Assembly (NCBI RefSeq): GCF_019145475.1
Contig: NZ_JAHTKI010000030.1
Span: 1 to 61,280 of the forward strand
DNA: 61,280 nucleotides
Direction: 5' to 3'
From: Pseudomonas botevensis
Lineage (GTDB): Bacteria; Pseudomonadota; Gammaproteobacteria; Pseudomonadales; Pseudomonadaceae
The translations under genes and the position numbers were made by a program. The notes under the pieces were generated by a model that was not told where the DNA came from, did not search any database, and worked only from the letters and a program-made list of their open reading frames with translations. Positions 16,818-25,937 of the stretch are shown here, piece after piece; position 1 is the stretch's first letter, and each line of letters opens with the position of its first letter.

Positions 16818-17161
16818 AGCTTGGGTTCCTCATCTCGGACCGGATGGGCGGCCGGTGGCACCGCATGCGGCGCTTCGCCTTCCGGGGCTCGTGACGTCGG
16901 CCAGTCGGCGAACGGCCAAGGCTTCTGGTCGCTGTGGAAACTGCCAAAACGGCCGATCTGCGCCAGGAACTGGCTCAGGCTGTCGCCGAAATTCATCAGG
17001 CCGGCGCTCGGGGCGCCGTAGATCAAACGATAGATCAATTGCACCAGCACCACCGCGCCGAGGATGAACTGCGCGACCTGCCAGACCAGCACGTAGACAA
17101 TCATCCACAGCACGCGCAGCAGGATGGACTCGTATTTGGCTTCGATTTTCGGATCGTTCAT
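16814..17161 (-). CDS. DUF4389 membrane protein
   Basis: This 115-residue protein has a hydrophobic segment from about residue 15 to 50 that could form one long or two short membrane helices. The motif LIYGAPSAGLMNFGDSLSQF and the C-terminal KPWPFADWP are typical of DUF4389. The function of the family is unknown to me. It sits between gpsA (17 bases upstream) and sixA (overlapping), so it is co-transcribed with both. Confidence 0.88.
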   Translation of the reverse strand: MNDPKIEAKYESILLRVLWMIVYVLVWQVAQFILGAVVLVQLIYRLIYGAPSAGLMNFGDSLSQFLAQIGRFGSFHSDQKPWPFADWPTSRAPEGEAPHAVPPAAHPVRDEEPKL

Positions 17162-17178
17162 GTTGGCTCCCTGCTACT

Positions 17179-18204
17179 TCAGTTGAAACCGCTGGTGGAA
17201 ATAAAGTCGACGTCGGTTTTCGGCTCGGCCCGCATCAGCAGCCCGATCACCTGCTCCAGCGTGCGCCCTTCGAACAGAATCGCATGCAGCCCGGCGACCA
17301 GCGGCATGTACACGCCAATCTCCTGGGATTTGGCCTTGAGCACTTTCAGGGTGTTGACCCCTTCGGCGACCTCCCCCAGCCGCGACACCGCTTCGTCGAG
17401 ACTCAGGCCCTGACCGAGGGCGAAACCGACCTGATAGTTGCGGCTCTTGGGCGACGAGCAGGTGACGATCAGATCGCCGACGCCGGCCAGGCCCAGGAAC
17501 GTCATCGGGTTGGCGCCCTGACTCACCGCAAACCGGGTCATCTCGGCCAGGGCGCGGGTGATCAGCATGCTCTTGGTGTTCTCGCCCATTTCCAGCGCCA
17601 CCGCCATGCCGGCGATGATCGCGTAAACGTTTTTCAACGCACCGCCCAGTTCCACGCCAAAGCGATCGGCGCTGGCATACACACGGAACGTACGGCCATG
17701 CAACGCAGCCTGCACTTCTTTGCAGAGGTCTTCGTCTTCGCTGGCGACCACCGTGGCAGTCAGTGCGTGTTCGGCGATTTCCCGCGCCAGGTTCGGCCCG
17801 GACAGCACGCCGATGCGCGCCTGCGGGGCGATCTCTTCGAGAATCTGGCTCATCAGTTTGAAGGTGTGGGCTTCGATGCCCTTGGTCAGGCTGACCAGCA
17901 TCTTGCCGCTCAAGCGCTCGGCATGGGCGGCCAGCACCGTGCGCAACGCGCTGGACGGCAGCGCGACAAAGCACAAGTCACAGGCGTCGAGGGTTTCTTG
18001 CAGGTCGGTGACGGCGGTCACCTGCGGCAGAATCTTGATGCCCTTGAGGTAACGCGGGTTCTCGCGATTGACCCGGATGGCCTCGGCCTGCTCCGGATCA
18101 CGCATCCACTGCCGGACTTGATGGCCGTTCTCGGCCAACAGATTGGCCACGGCGGTACCGAAACTTCCGCCTCCCAGGACCGCAATCGGGCGCTGTTCAG
18201 TCAT
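17179..18204 (-). CDS. gpsA: Glycerol-3-phosphate dehydrogenase [NAD(P)+]
   Basis: This 341-residue soluble enzyme reduces dihydroxyacetone phosphate to sn-glycerol 3-phosphate for phospholipid synthesis. It shows the N-terminal Rossmann motif VLGGGSFGTAVA, the conserved KGIE and SGPNLAREIA segments, the catalytic lysine in GALKNVYAI and the GLAGVGDLIVTC block. The start at 18204 matches the family; the frame to 18282 is an extension. It heads a minus-strand operon with DUF4389 and sixA and is divergent from the TonB receptor operon. Confidence 0.96.
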   Translation of the reverse strand: MTEQRPIAVLGGGSFGTAVANLLAENGHQVRQWMRDPEQAEAIRVNRENPRYLKGIKILPQVTAVTDLQETLDACDLCFVALPSSALRTVLAAHAERLSGKMLVSLTKGIEAHTFKLMSQILEEIAPQARIGVLSGPNLAREIAEHALTATVVASEDEDLCKEVQAALHGRTFRVYASADRFGVELGGALKNVYAIIAGMAVALEMGENTKSMLITRALAEMTRFAVSQGANPMTFLGLAGVGDLIVTCSSPKSRNYQVGFALGQGLSLDEAVSRLGEVAEGVNTLKVLKAKSQEIGVYMPLVAGLHAILFEGRTLEQVIGLLMRAEPKTDVDFISTSGFN

Positions 18205-18335
18205 ATGTAATCCGTTAATCCATACCAGTGGCGATGCGGGCATTATACGGAGCGGCCCCCGCTCGGACAGCCCCGAGATCAATTACCGGCACTTGTAGGA
18301 AGAAGACCAACAAAAGCGAGGAAAATGCCTGCAAC

Positions 18336-18352
18336 GTGACTGGAAAAGTCAC
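18336..18352. promoter_or_regulatory. Inverted repeat upstream of the TonB receptor operon
   Basis: GTGACT and AGTCAC flank a five-base spacer, about 49 bases before the GTG start. It may be an operator or a short leader hairpin. I could not recognise a Fur box in this 196-base divergent region. Confidence 0.4.
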
Positions 18353-18400
18353 TGCCGTCGGTTAACATGCGCGCCAATTCTTCACTATCAAGGCTGTGTC

Positions 18401-20524
18401 GTGTCTCTTGGCCCCTCCTCCACTCGTTCGTCGCTGCTGCTGGCGCTGCTGTTCAGCCCGGCATTGCTGGCGGACGACCTGTTTCTCGAGAGCGAGAGCC
18501 TGCCGCAAGTATTGACCGCCACCCGGCTGAAACAGACACCGGCGGAAGTACCGGGGAGCATGACCGTTCTGGACAGCGAACTGATCAACGCCAGCGGCGC
18601 CCGGGACATCAGCGAACTGCTGCGCCTGGTGCCGGGGATGATGGTCGGCAACATCAGCGGCAATCAGGCGGCGGTCAACTACCACGGCACCAACGCCAGC
18701 GAAGCACGGCGCATGCAGGTGCTGATCGACGGCCGCTCGGTGTACCGCGCGGGCCTGGCCACGGTGGACTGGAGCGACATTCCGGTGGCCATGGAGGACA
18801 TCGAGCGCATTGAGGTGTTTCGCGGGCCGAACACTGTCAGCTACGGCGCCAACGCGCTGATGGCGGTGGTCAACATCATCACCCGCCATCCGGCGGACAG
18901 TCACGGCACCCGCCTGAAGATCACCCGTGGCGAGCGCGGCATCAACGATTTCTATGCCAGCCAGGGCCTCGGCTGGAACGGCGGTGATCTGCGTCTGTCG
19001 CTGTCCGGCCAGGAAGACGATGGTTTCGACAGCGATCGCAATGGCGCCGACTACCGTGACAGCCGCCGCTTGAACCGCTTCAGCCTCGCGGTCAGCCAGG
19101 CCCTGAGCGACAACCAGAGTCTCGACTGGCAGATCGACGCGAAGGACGGCACCAACCAGCGGCCCTACACCTACCACCCGGTGTTCTCCGGGATTACCGC
19201 CGCCGGGAACAATTCCGACGTAATCGCCAAGGATTACGCCGGTTCGGTGCGCTGGAACCTCGACGTCAATCCAGATCACAGCCTTTATATACAAGGCTCG
19301 GCCCAGCACTGGGATCGCCAGCAAGTCTGGCGCGCCTGCGACGCCGAAGTATCGTTCAGCCCGCAACTCACGCAGCTATGGCAGCTCAACCCGAACTACA
19401 CCGAGCGACTGGCGCGTAACATGCCGCGCTTCGCCGGTCCCGGCGCGCCGCCCGGCACTGCGGCGGAAATGGCCCTGGCCAATCAGGTGCTGGATCAATG
19501 GCGCAACGGCGCCAGCCAGACCCTTTGCGGCGACATCGACCAGAGCACCCGGGAATCGCGCTACGACCTCGAATTGCAGGACACCCTCAGCCTGTCCGAC
19601 AGCCTGCGACTGGTCAGCGGCATGAACTATCGTTACGACCGGGCCGATTCCGAGACGTACTTCAACGGCACTCTGGACGACACCACCTGGCGTGCCTTCG
19701 GCCAACTGGAGTGGCGTGCCAGCGAGCACTGGCTGTTGCAGGGCGGTGCGATGTACGAGGACACCCGGCTGATCGGCAGCTCGCTGACGCCCAGGTTCGC
19801 CGTCAATTATCTGATCAACCCGCGCCACAGCCTGCGTGCGGTGTACTCGGAGGCGATCCGTTCGCCGGACATGTTCGAGAACAACGTCAACTGGAGTTAT
19901 CAGGTGACCAACCTGCAGCCCGCAGCCTTTGGCCAGTCTTCGGCGCGCTACTTCGTCAAGACCCGTGGCCCCGGCGATCTCGACCAGGAGCACATACGCT
20001 CGCGGGAGCTGGGCTACAACGGTTATTTTGCCGAGCTTGGCCTGGCGCTGGACGTGAAGCTGTTCTACGACGAAATCAGCGGCATGATCAGCGAACCGCT
20101 GCGCAACAATCAGTACATCGCCAGCAACGCCAACAACTCGCGCTTTCGCGGTACGGAAAGTCAACTGGACTGGCGCCTGAGCCAGATCGACCGCTTGCGC
20201 CTGACCTACGCGTTCGTTGACGCCGAAGCGAGCAATCCTCTCGACCAGCAATTCTCCGCCCGCAACAGCGGCTCGGCCGGCTGGCTGCGCGACTGGGGCC
20301 ACGGCTGGAACAGTGCCCTCTTCTACTATGGCGACAATGCGCTCAACGGCTACCGCTTCGAACGGGTCGATACCCGCATCGCCAAACGCATCCCCCTGGG
20401 CAAGGCCCACCTGCAACTGGCCGGCGTGCTGCAACAGCGCCTCGATCACCAGCCGACCACATTCGTCGACAATAATTATGACGAACGCCGGGTGATGTAC
20501 TTCAGCGCCGAGCTGGAGTTCTGA
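18401..20524 (+). CDS. TonB-dependent outer-membrane receptor
   Basis: This 707-residue receptor has a signal peptide (to about ALLADD), a plug domain with TATRLKQTPAEVPGSMTVLD and the DGRSVYRAGLATVDWSDIP and IERIEVFRGPNTVSYGANA blocks, and a beta-barrel ending in YFSAELEF with the terminal phenylalanine needed for barrel assembly. The GTG start at 18401 has AAGG upstream and leads directly into the signal peptide; an ATG at 18367 is in another frame. Size and plug motifs resemble the CirA/BtuB group, but the ligand is unknown. It heads an operon with a binding protein (one-base gap) and a hybrid kinase. As I recall, the equivalent in P. aeruginosa is PA1613. Confidence 0.92.
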   Translation: MSLGPSSTRSSLLLALLFSPALLADDLFLESESLPQVLTATRLKQTPAEVPGSMTVLDSELINASGARDISELLRLVPGMMVGNISGNQAAVNYHGTNASEARRMQVLIDGRSVYRAGLATVDWSDIPVAMEDIERIEVFRGPNTVSYGANALMAVVNIITRHPADSHGTRLKITRGERGINDFYASQGLGWNGGDLRLSLSGQEDDGFDSDRNGADYRDSRRLNRFSLAVSQALSDNQSLDWQIDAKDGTNQRPYTYHPVFSGITAAGNNSDVIAKDYAGSVRWNLDVNPDHSLYIQGSAQHWDRQQVWRACDAEVSFSPQLTQLWQLNPNYTERLARNMPRFAGPGAPPGTAAEMALANQVLDQWRNGASQTLCGDIDQSTRESRYDLELQDTLSLSDSLRLVSGMNYRYDRADSETYFNGTLDDTTWRAFGQLEWRASEHWLLQGGAMYEDTRLIGSSLTPRFAVNYLINPRHSLRAVYSEAIRSPDMFENNVNWSYQVTNLQPAAFGQSSARYFVKTRGPGDLDQEHIRSRELGYNGYFAELGLALDVKLFYDEISGMISEPLRNNQYIASNANNSRFRGTESQLDWRLSQIDRLRLTYAFVDAEASNPLDQQFSARNSGSAGWLRDWGHGWNSALFYYGDNALNGYRFERVDTRIAKRIPLGKAHLQLAGVLQQRLDHQPTTFVDNNYDERRVMYFSAELEF

Positions 20525-20525
20525 C

Positions 20526-21458
20526 ATGCGCTACGGCACGTCACGGAAGACGCCAACGGTCGGTCAATGGCTGATCGGCCTCTGCCTGTTCCTCACCGCC
20601 TGGCTGCATGGGGTGGCGGTTCAGGCGGCGGACATTCTGCTGATCGGCAGCGAGGAAAGCCCCGGCGTGCAGTCGTTCGTGCAGGCCCTGAGCGAATTGC
20701 GCCCGACCGACCGCGTGCGTTTCCAGCCGCTGGCCAGCCTGCCGGCGCCGGGCAAGCTGCCGGCCAGCCTGCGCCTGATCCTGCTGGACCTGCCGAGCCT
20801 GGACTGGCGCCTGAAAGAGTCCCAAGGCCCGGCGACGCTGGTCTTGCGCATCAGTCGCCTGCAAGCGCAGCAGCGTTTAGCCGGCGCGCAGCCCGCGCAT
20901 TTGAGCCTGCTGTGGAGCGATCCGCCACTGAGCCGGCAGTTGCAACTGATCCGGCGGATTCTGCCCCAGGCCCGGCGGGTCGGTGTGCTGTTCGATCAAC
21001 ACAGCGAGTTCATGCTCAAGGAACTGCATCTGGCGGCCAGCCCGTTCCATCTGGAAATCGTCGGCCAGCGCTGGGACAACACCCAGGACAGCCGCCCGTT
21101 GCAAGCGGTGCTGAAAAACAGCGATGTGTTGCTGGGCCTCGACGATCCCGATCTGTACAACCCGAAAACCGCGAAAAACCTGCTGCTCAGCAGCTACTCG
21201 CGGCAACTGGCGCTGGTTGGCCCGAACGCCGCATTCGTGCGGGCCGGCAGCCTCGCCAGCACCTACAGCGACCAGCGCGACTGGCTGGCAATCCTCGACG
21301 ACTTGCTCGACCGCCCACCCGCCAGTTGGCCGCGCTCGCTCTATCCCGGACGTTTTAAAGTCTTAAGCAATGCGCAAGTGGCTCGTTCCCTGAGTATCGA
21401 ACCGATTGATGAAGTCTCCGTTGCTACGGAATTGGCCGAAGGAGAGCGCCACCCATGA
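20526..21458 (+). CDS. Periplasmic ABC-type substrate-binding-like protein
   Basis: This 310-residue protein has an N-terminal signal sequence (hydrophobic stretch to VAVQAAD near residue 35). Its two-lobe layout resembles the ABC_sub_bind / TrpX-like family: ILLIGSEESPGVQSFVQAL at the first strand and ARRVGVLFDQHSEFMLKEL in the second lobe. No ABC permease or ATPase gene is adjacent. It lies one base after the TonB receptor stop and overlaps the kinase start by four bases (ATGA), so it may deliver a ligand signal to the kinase rather than to a transporter. Its homology is weaker than that of its neighbours. Confidence 0.75.
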   Translation: MRYGTSRKTPTVGQWLIGLCLFLTAWLHGVAVQAADILLIGSEESPGVQSFVQALSELRPTDRVRFQPLASLPAPGKLPASLRLILLDLPSLDWRLKESQGPATLVLRISRLQAQQRLAGAQPAHLSLLWSDPPLSRQLQLIRRILPQARRVGVLFDQHSEFMLKELHLAASPFHLEIVGQRWDNTQDSRPLQAVLKNSDVLLGLDDPDLYNPKTAKNLLLSSYSRQLALVGPNAAFVRAGSLASTYSDQRDWLAILDDLLDRPPASWPRSLYPGRFKVLSNAQVARSLSIEPIDEVSVATELAEGERHP

Positions 21459-23359
21459 TTTTTCGTCGCCGATGGGACATCAACACCCGCACCCAGCTCA
21501 TCAGCCTGGGGCCTGCGCTGTTGCTGACCTTGCTGCTGATCAGTTTTTTCACCTTCGTGCGCATCCAGGATTTGCGCCAGGAGCTCAATCACACCGGGCA
21601 ACTGATCGCCAATCAACTGGCCCCCGCCACTGAGTACGGGGTGATTTCCGGCAATAACGAAGTGTTGGAAAGTCTGCTCAAGGCCACGCTGGCGACACCC
21701 AACGTACGTTTTCTGGAAATTCAGGACAGTGCCAACCGGATTCTGGTCTACGTCGAACAACCGGCGGACAGCCACCGGCGCCCGCATCAGGTCGAAGTGT
21801 TCCAGGCTCCGGTGCGCCTGCAACGCATTGCCCTGCACAACGATTTCTTTCAGGACGGCAAAAGCGCCAACGGCACGGCCGGCGAGGACTATCTGGGGCG
21901 GGTGATTGTCGGCCTGTCCAACGATGCGTTCAGTCAGCGCCAGCAGGAAATCCTGTTCAAGGCCGGGGTTCTGGCGCTGTTCGCCCTGCTTTTCACTTTT
22001 GTTCTGGCGCGACGTCTGGCCGGGAGCCTGGCGCAGCCGATCCGGGATATCGGCCTGGCGGTCAAGGCGATTCAGGACGGCGACTACAAGACACCGCTGC
22101 CGATCGTCGATGACACCGAACTCGGTGCCCTGTCGCAACACATCAACAACCTGGCCCAGGCTCTGGAGCAGGCCAGCCGCGAACAGCACCAGGCCATGGC
22201 GCAACTGATCCAGACCCGCGAAGAGGCGGAAAAGGCCAACAACGCCAAGTCGGATTTCCTGGCGATGATGAGCCATGAACTGCGCACACCCATGAATGGC
22301 GTGCTCGGCATGCTGCAATTGCTGGAAACCACCGAAATGACCGAGGAGCAGATCGAATACGCGGCCCTGGCCTCGGAATCCACCGAGCACCTGCTCAAGG
22401 TGATCAACGATATTCTCGATTTCTCGCGCATCGAGCGCTCGGAACTGGAACTGGAGCACATCGCGTTCAACCTTGCCGACCTGATCGGCGCCTGCGCCCA
22501 GTCGTTCCAGCACAGCGCGGTGCAGCGTGGCCTGAGCCTGCAACTGCGCATCCCGGACGATATGCGCGGTTTGCAGGTTCAGGGCGATCCAACGCGGATC
22601 CGGCAGATTCTGGTGAACCTGCTGGGCAACGCGCTGAAGTTCACCGAACAGGGGCGCGTCAGCATCGAGGCGCAGTGGCAATCGCTGGATCACGAGCTGC
22701 TGTGGTTCACCTGTTCGGTACGCGACAGCGGCATCGGCATTCCTCCGGAGAGCCTGGAGCTGATGTTCAATGCGTTCCAGCAGGCCGACAGCTCAATTTC
22801 CCGGCGCTACGGCGGCACGGGCCTCGGTTTGCCGATTGCCCGTACCCTCGCCGAACGGATGGGCGGCACCTTGCGCGCGCAGAGTGAGGAAGGTCGCGGC
22901 TCGGTGTTCACCCTGGAAATTCCGCTGGCGCTATATAAGCAGGCACTGCCGGCACTGACCGCGCCGCGTGCGGTGAACGGCACCGGTCACGGCGAGGGGC
23001 GCAATGTGCTGCTGGTCGAGGACAACCCGGTCAACCAGACCGTGATCGAATCCATGCTGCGCAGCCTGGGCTTTGCCGTCAGCGTCGCCACCGATGGCGC
23101 GCAAGCGGTGCGCAGTGCCGGCGACGGCAGCTTCGAGGCGATTCTGATGGACTGCCGCTTGCCGGTCATCGACGGCTACGAGGCGACCCGGCAGATCCGC
23201 CGCCTGCCCGGCTGCAGTCAGGTGCCGATCATCGCCCTGACCGCCAACGCCTTGCAGGGCGACCGCGAGAACTGCCTGTCGGCAGGAATGAACGACTACC
23301 TGGCCAAGCCATTCAAACGCAATGACCTGCAGCAGATTCTGCAACGCTGGGTGCAGTAG
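21455..23359 (+). CDS. Hybrid sensor histidine kinase, PA1611-like
   Basis: This 634-residue inner-membrane kinase has membrane segments near residues 15-35 and 170-187, a periplasmic domain of about 130 residues, HAMP, and phosphoacceptor H274 in MMSHELRTPMNG. An ATPase domain carries the N-box NLLGNALKF and GTGLGLPIA, and a receiver domain has D566 in LMDCRLP. There is no HPt domain, so it needs an external one. Its place directly before fabA is, as I recall, that of PA1611 of P. aeruginosa, which acts on RetS and HptB in the Gac/Rsm network. Orthology is inferred from synteny and architecture. It is the last gene of the receptor-binding protein-kinase operon. Confidence 0.92.
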   Translation: MIFRRRWDINTRTQLISLGPALLLTLLLISFFTFVRIQDLRQELNHTGQLIANQLAPATEYGVISGNNEVLESLLKATLATPNVRFLEIQDSANRILVYVEQPADSHRRPHQVEVFQAPVRLQRIALHNDFFQDGKSANGTAGEDYLGRVIVGLSNDAFSQRQQEILFKAGVLALFALLFTFVLARRLAGSLAQPIRDIGLAVKAIQDGDYKTPLPIVDDTELGALSQHINNLAQALEQASREQHQAMAQLIQTREEAEKANNAKSDFLAMMSHELRTPMNGVLGMLQLLETTEMTEEQIEYAALASESTEHLLKVINDILDFSRIERSELELEHIAFNLADLIGACAQSFQHSAVQRGLSLQLRIPDDMRGLQVQGDPTRIRQILVNLLGNALKFTEQGRVSIEAQWQSLDHELLWFTCSVRDSGIGIPPESLELMFNAFQQADSSISRRYGGTGLGLPIARTLAERMGGTLRAQSEEGRGSVFTLEIPLALYKQALPALTAPRAVNGTGHGEGRNVLLVEDNPVNQTVIESMLRSLGFAVSVATDGAQAVRSAGDGSFEAILMDCRLPVIDGYEATRQIRRLPGCSQVPIIALTANALQGDRENCLSAGMNDYLAKPFKRNDLQQILQRWVQ

Positions 23360-23457
23360 TAACGGCCTTTCGACCATCTGCGACTGGCGTGAAAAGCGAA
23401 AGTGCGGCAGTCTTAGGCACCGAAACGAGCCTCAAAAGGGGCTTGAATAAAAATTTC

Positions 23458-23475
23458 AGTGCACAAGTGTACATT
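23458..23475. promoter_or_regulatory. FabR/DesT-like dyad in the fabA promoter region
   Basis: AGTGCACA-AG-TGTACATT forms an inverted repeat with two mismatched pairs. Its size and TGnACA half-sites resemble operators of FabR and DesT, which control unsaturated fatty acid synthesis. It lies about 130 bases upstream of the fabA start. Confidence 0.55.
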
Positions 23476-23606
23476 CATGTCCTTGGTGCTGTGACTTTCA
23501 CTACAACGCAATAGTCTATGAGTAGGCTGCCGGATCGAGGCATGAACGCTTCGATCGGCCGGGAAGATTTGCCCCACCTGCCGCATGGGACTATTGAGGA
23601 GCTCGC

Positions 23607-24122
23607 ATGACCAAACAAAACGCCTTTACCCGGGAAGACCTGCTGCGCTGCAGTCGCGGTGAGCTGTTCGGCCCAGGTAACGCGCAACTGCCCGCCCCGA
23701 ACATGCTGATGGTGGATCGCATCACCCTGATCAGCGAAGAAGGCGGCAAGTACGGCAAAGGTGAATTGGTCGCCGAGCTGGATATCAACCCTGACCTGTG
23801 GTTCTTCGCCTGCCACTTCGAGGGCGATCCGGTGATGCCGGGCTGCCTGGGTCTGGATGCCATGTGGCAACTGGTCGGCTTCTTCCTGGGCTGGCAAGGC
23901 CTGCCGGGCCGTGGCCGTGCGCTGGGTTCGGGCGAAGTGAAGTTCTTCGGTCAGGTCCTGCCGACCGCCAAGAAAGTCACCTACAACATTCATATCAAGC
24001 GCGTCCTCAAGGGCAAGCTGAACCTGGCCATCGCCGACGGTTCGGTCACTGTCGACGGTCGCGAAATCTACACCGCCGAAGGCCTCCGGGTCGGCGTGTT
24101 CACCTCCACTGACAACTTCTAA
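23607..24122 (+). CDS. fabA: 3-hydroxydecanoyl-ACP dehydratase/isomerase
   Basis: This 171-residue enzyme introduces the double bond for unsaturated fatty acids in the anaerobic pathway. It has the active-site histidine H70 in CHFEGDPVMPGCLGLDAMWQ, with the partner aspartate D84 in the same block. Length and start are typical, with GAGGAGCTCGC upstream of the ATG. It is followed after 11 bases by fabB in the standard fabAB operon. A dyad in its promoter suggests repression by a FabR/DesT-type regulator. Confidence 0.98.
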   Translation: MTKQNAFTREDLLRCSRGELFGPGNAQLPAPNMLMVDRITLISEEGGKYGKGELVAELDINPDLWFFACHFEGDPVMPGCLGLDAMWQLVGFFLGWQGLPGRGRALGSGEVKFFGQVLPTAKKVTYNIHIKRVLKGKLNLAIADGSVTVDGREIYTAEGLRVGVFTSTDNF

Positions 24123-24133
24123 GGGTTATTCGC

Positions 24134-25354
24134 ATGCGCCGCGTCGTTATCACTGGTCTGGGCATTGTTTCGTGCCTGGGCAATGACAAAGAGACCGTCT
24201 CCGCTAACCTGCGTGCAAGCCGCCCGGGCATCCGGTTCAACCCGGAATATGCCGAAATGGGTCTGCGTAGCCAGGTTTCCGGCTCCATCGACCTCAACCT
24301 TGAAGAGCTGATCGATCGCAAGATCTATCGCTTCGTCGGCCACGCGGCGGCTTACGCCTACCTGGCCATGAAAGACGCCATCACCGACTCCGGCCTGACC
24401 GAAGAGCAAGTGTCGAACCCGCGTACCGGCCTGATCGCCGGCTCCGGCGGTGCTTCCACTCTGAACCAGATGGAAGCGCTGGACATCCTGCGCGAGAAAG
24501 GCGTCAAGCGCGTCGGCCCATACCGCGTAACGCGGACCATGAGCAGCACCGTTTCGGCCTGCCTGGCCACGCCGTTCAAGATCAAGGGCCTGAACTACTC
24601 CATCGCTTCTGCCTGCGCCACCAGTGCTCACTGCATCGGTACTGCCATGGAACAGATCCAGATGGGCAAGCAGGACATCGTTTTCGCCGGCGGCGGTGAA
24701 GAGGAGCACTGGAGCCAGTCGTTCCTGTTCGATGCCATGGGTGCCCTGTCCAGCAAGCGCAACGACACCCCGGAACAAGCCTCCCGCGCCTACGACGCCG
24801 ACCGTGACGGTTTCGTCATCGCTGGCGGTGGCGGCATGGTCGTGGTCGAGGAGCTGGAGCACGCTCTGGCCCGTGGCGCGAAGATCTACGCGGAAATCGT
24901 CGGCTACGGCGCGACTTCCGACGGCTACGACATGGTTGCCCCGAGTGGCGAAGGCGCGATCCGCTGCATGCAGCAGGCGCTGTCCACCGTCGACACCCCG
25001 ATCGACTACCTGAACACCCACGGCACCTCGACTCCAGTCGGCGACGTCGCGGAAATGAAAGGTGTACGCGAAGTGTTCGGCGACAAGGCACCGGCCATCA
25101 GCTCCACCAAGAGCCTGTCGGGTCACTCCCTGGGCGCCGCCGGCGTTCACGAAGCGATCTACTGCATGCTGATGATGGAAGGCAACTTCATCGCCGGTTC
25201 CGCCAACATCGACGAACTGGACCCTGAAGTGGCCGATCTGCCGGTGCTGACCAAGACCCGCGAAAACGCCACCATCAACACCGTGATGAGCAACAGCTTC
25301 GGCTTCGGTGGCACCAACGCCACCCTCGTGCTGAAGCGCTGGGAAGGCAAGTAA
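24134..25354 (+). CDS. fabB: 3-oxoacyl-ACP synthase I
   Basis: This 406-residue condensing enzyme elongates unsaturated acyl-ACP. It has the nucleophilic cysteine at about C161 in SIASACATSAH, the histidines in NTHGTSTPVGD and GHSLGAAG, and the C-terminal NSFGFGGTNA loop. The order fabA-fabB with an 11-base gap is typical of Gammaproteobacteria. A strong intrinsic terminator follows. Confidence 0.98.
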   Translation: MRRVVITGLGIVSCLGNDKETVSANLRASRPGIRFNPEYAEMGLRSQVSGSIDLNLEELIDRKIYRFVGHAAAYAYLAMKDAITDSGLTEEQVSNPRTGLIAGSGGASTLNQMEALDILREKGVKRVGPYRVTRTMSSTVSACLATPFKIKGLNYSIASACATSAHCIGTAMEQIQMGKQDIVFAGGGEEEHWSQSFLFDAMGALSSKRNDTPEQASRAYDADRDGFVIAGGGGMVVVEELEHALARGAKIYAEIVGYGATSDGYDMVAPSGEGAIRCMQQALSTVDTPIDYLNTHGTSTPVGDVAEMKGVREVFGDKAPAISSTKSLSGHSLGAAGVHEAIYCMLMMEGNFIAGSANIDELDPEVADLPVLTKTRENATINTVMSNSFGFGGTNATLVLKRWEGK

Positions 25355-25382
25355 TGCCCTTCTGTTGAGCCGCACATGAAAA

Positions 25383-25412
25383 CGCCCCGACTGGTTCGGG
25401 GCGTTTTTTTTC
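25383..25412 (+). terminator. Intrinsic terminator of fabAB
   Basis: CGCCCCGA pairs with TCGGGGCG around a five-base loop, and the stem is followed by nine T residues. Confidence 0.95.
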
Positions 25413-25535
25413 GCCTGCGCAAAACCTCACGTCCTCTTTTCCAAGCAGCTGAAATCACTCTCAAAGATGAAACATCTGTCATGCAACCAACCGCCCTGCG
25501 ACTGAATGTCGCGGATTTGGCGGGCTGCAGCACTG

Positions 25536-25550
25536 TTGCGAATTTCGCAA
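25536..25550. promoter_or_regulatory. Perfect palindrome upstream of the 62-residue gene
   Basis: TTGCGAA-T-TTCGCAA is a perfect 15-base dyad about 100 bases upstream of the small gene. Downstream, TTTACT (25574) and TATAAA lie 18 bases apart and may be a sigma-70 promoter. The dyad could be an operator for it. Confidence 0.4.
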
Positions 25551-25652
25551 GAATACATTGCACAAATAGAGCGTTTACTTAGCCGGCTAACAAAATCTAT
25601 AAAAGAGTCCTGCACACGCCTTGCTGCAGATAACAGAGATTGGAGCTAGCAG

Positions 25653-25841
25653 ATGACTGTAAAAGTAACTGAACGCGACGATTCACACATGTCCCATGAA
25701 GGCGTAGCCGCCGGTATACGGATCTGGGATGTGCATCAACAAGATTTGCTGGTCGGGATGTTCCATAACGAAATCGACGCCCACAACTACAAGGCCGAAC
25801 TGGAACTGCAAGAACGGCAGCGGGATCTGAAATCCGCCTGA
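25653..25841 (+). CDS. Small hypothetical protein (62 residues)
   Basis: This protein has no recognised domain. It starts MTVKVTERDDSHMSHEGV, has a central WDVHQQDLLVGMFHNEIDA stretch and ends in a charged helix (AELELQERQRDLKSA). It has a clear GGAG 9 bases before the ATG, a plausible upstream promoter, and its own hairpin terminator, so I call it a real gene. It looks soluble. The function is unknown. Confidence 0.75.
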   Translation: MTVKVTERDDSHMSHEGVAAGIRIWDVHQQDLLVGMFHNEIDAHNYKAELELQERQRDLKSA

Positions 25842-25859
25842 GCCAATCACAGCATTGAA

Positions 25860-25894
25860 AACGACAAACCCCGCCATGAGCGGGGTTCGTCGTT
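25860..25894. terminator. Bidirectional terminator between the small gene and DUF2058 gene
   Basis: The inner stem AACCCCGC/GCGGGGTT is extended by AACGAC/GTCGTT across single-base bulges. It lies between convergent genes. Confidence 0.85.
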
Positions 25895-25937
25895 TCTGGA
25901 CGCTGTCAGCACCGCCTGGCGGCGTGACGCGGCAGGC

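Noticed and set aside
21341..22693. A 450-codon minus-strand frame opposite the hybrid kinase
   Set aside because: It overlaps two coupled plus-strand genes with clear domains and has shadow-type composition.
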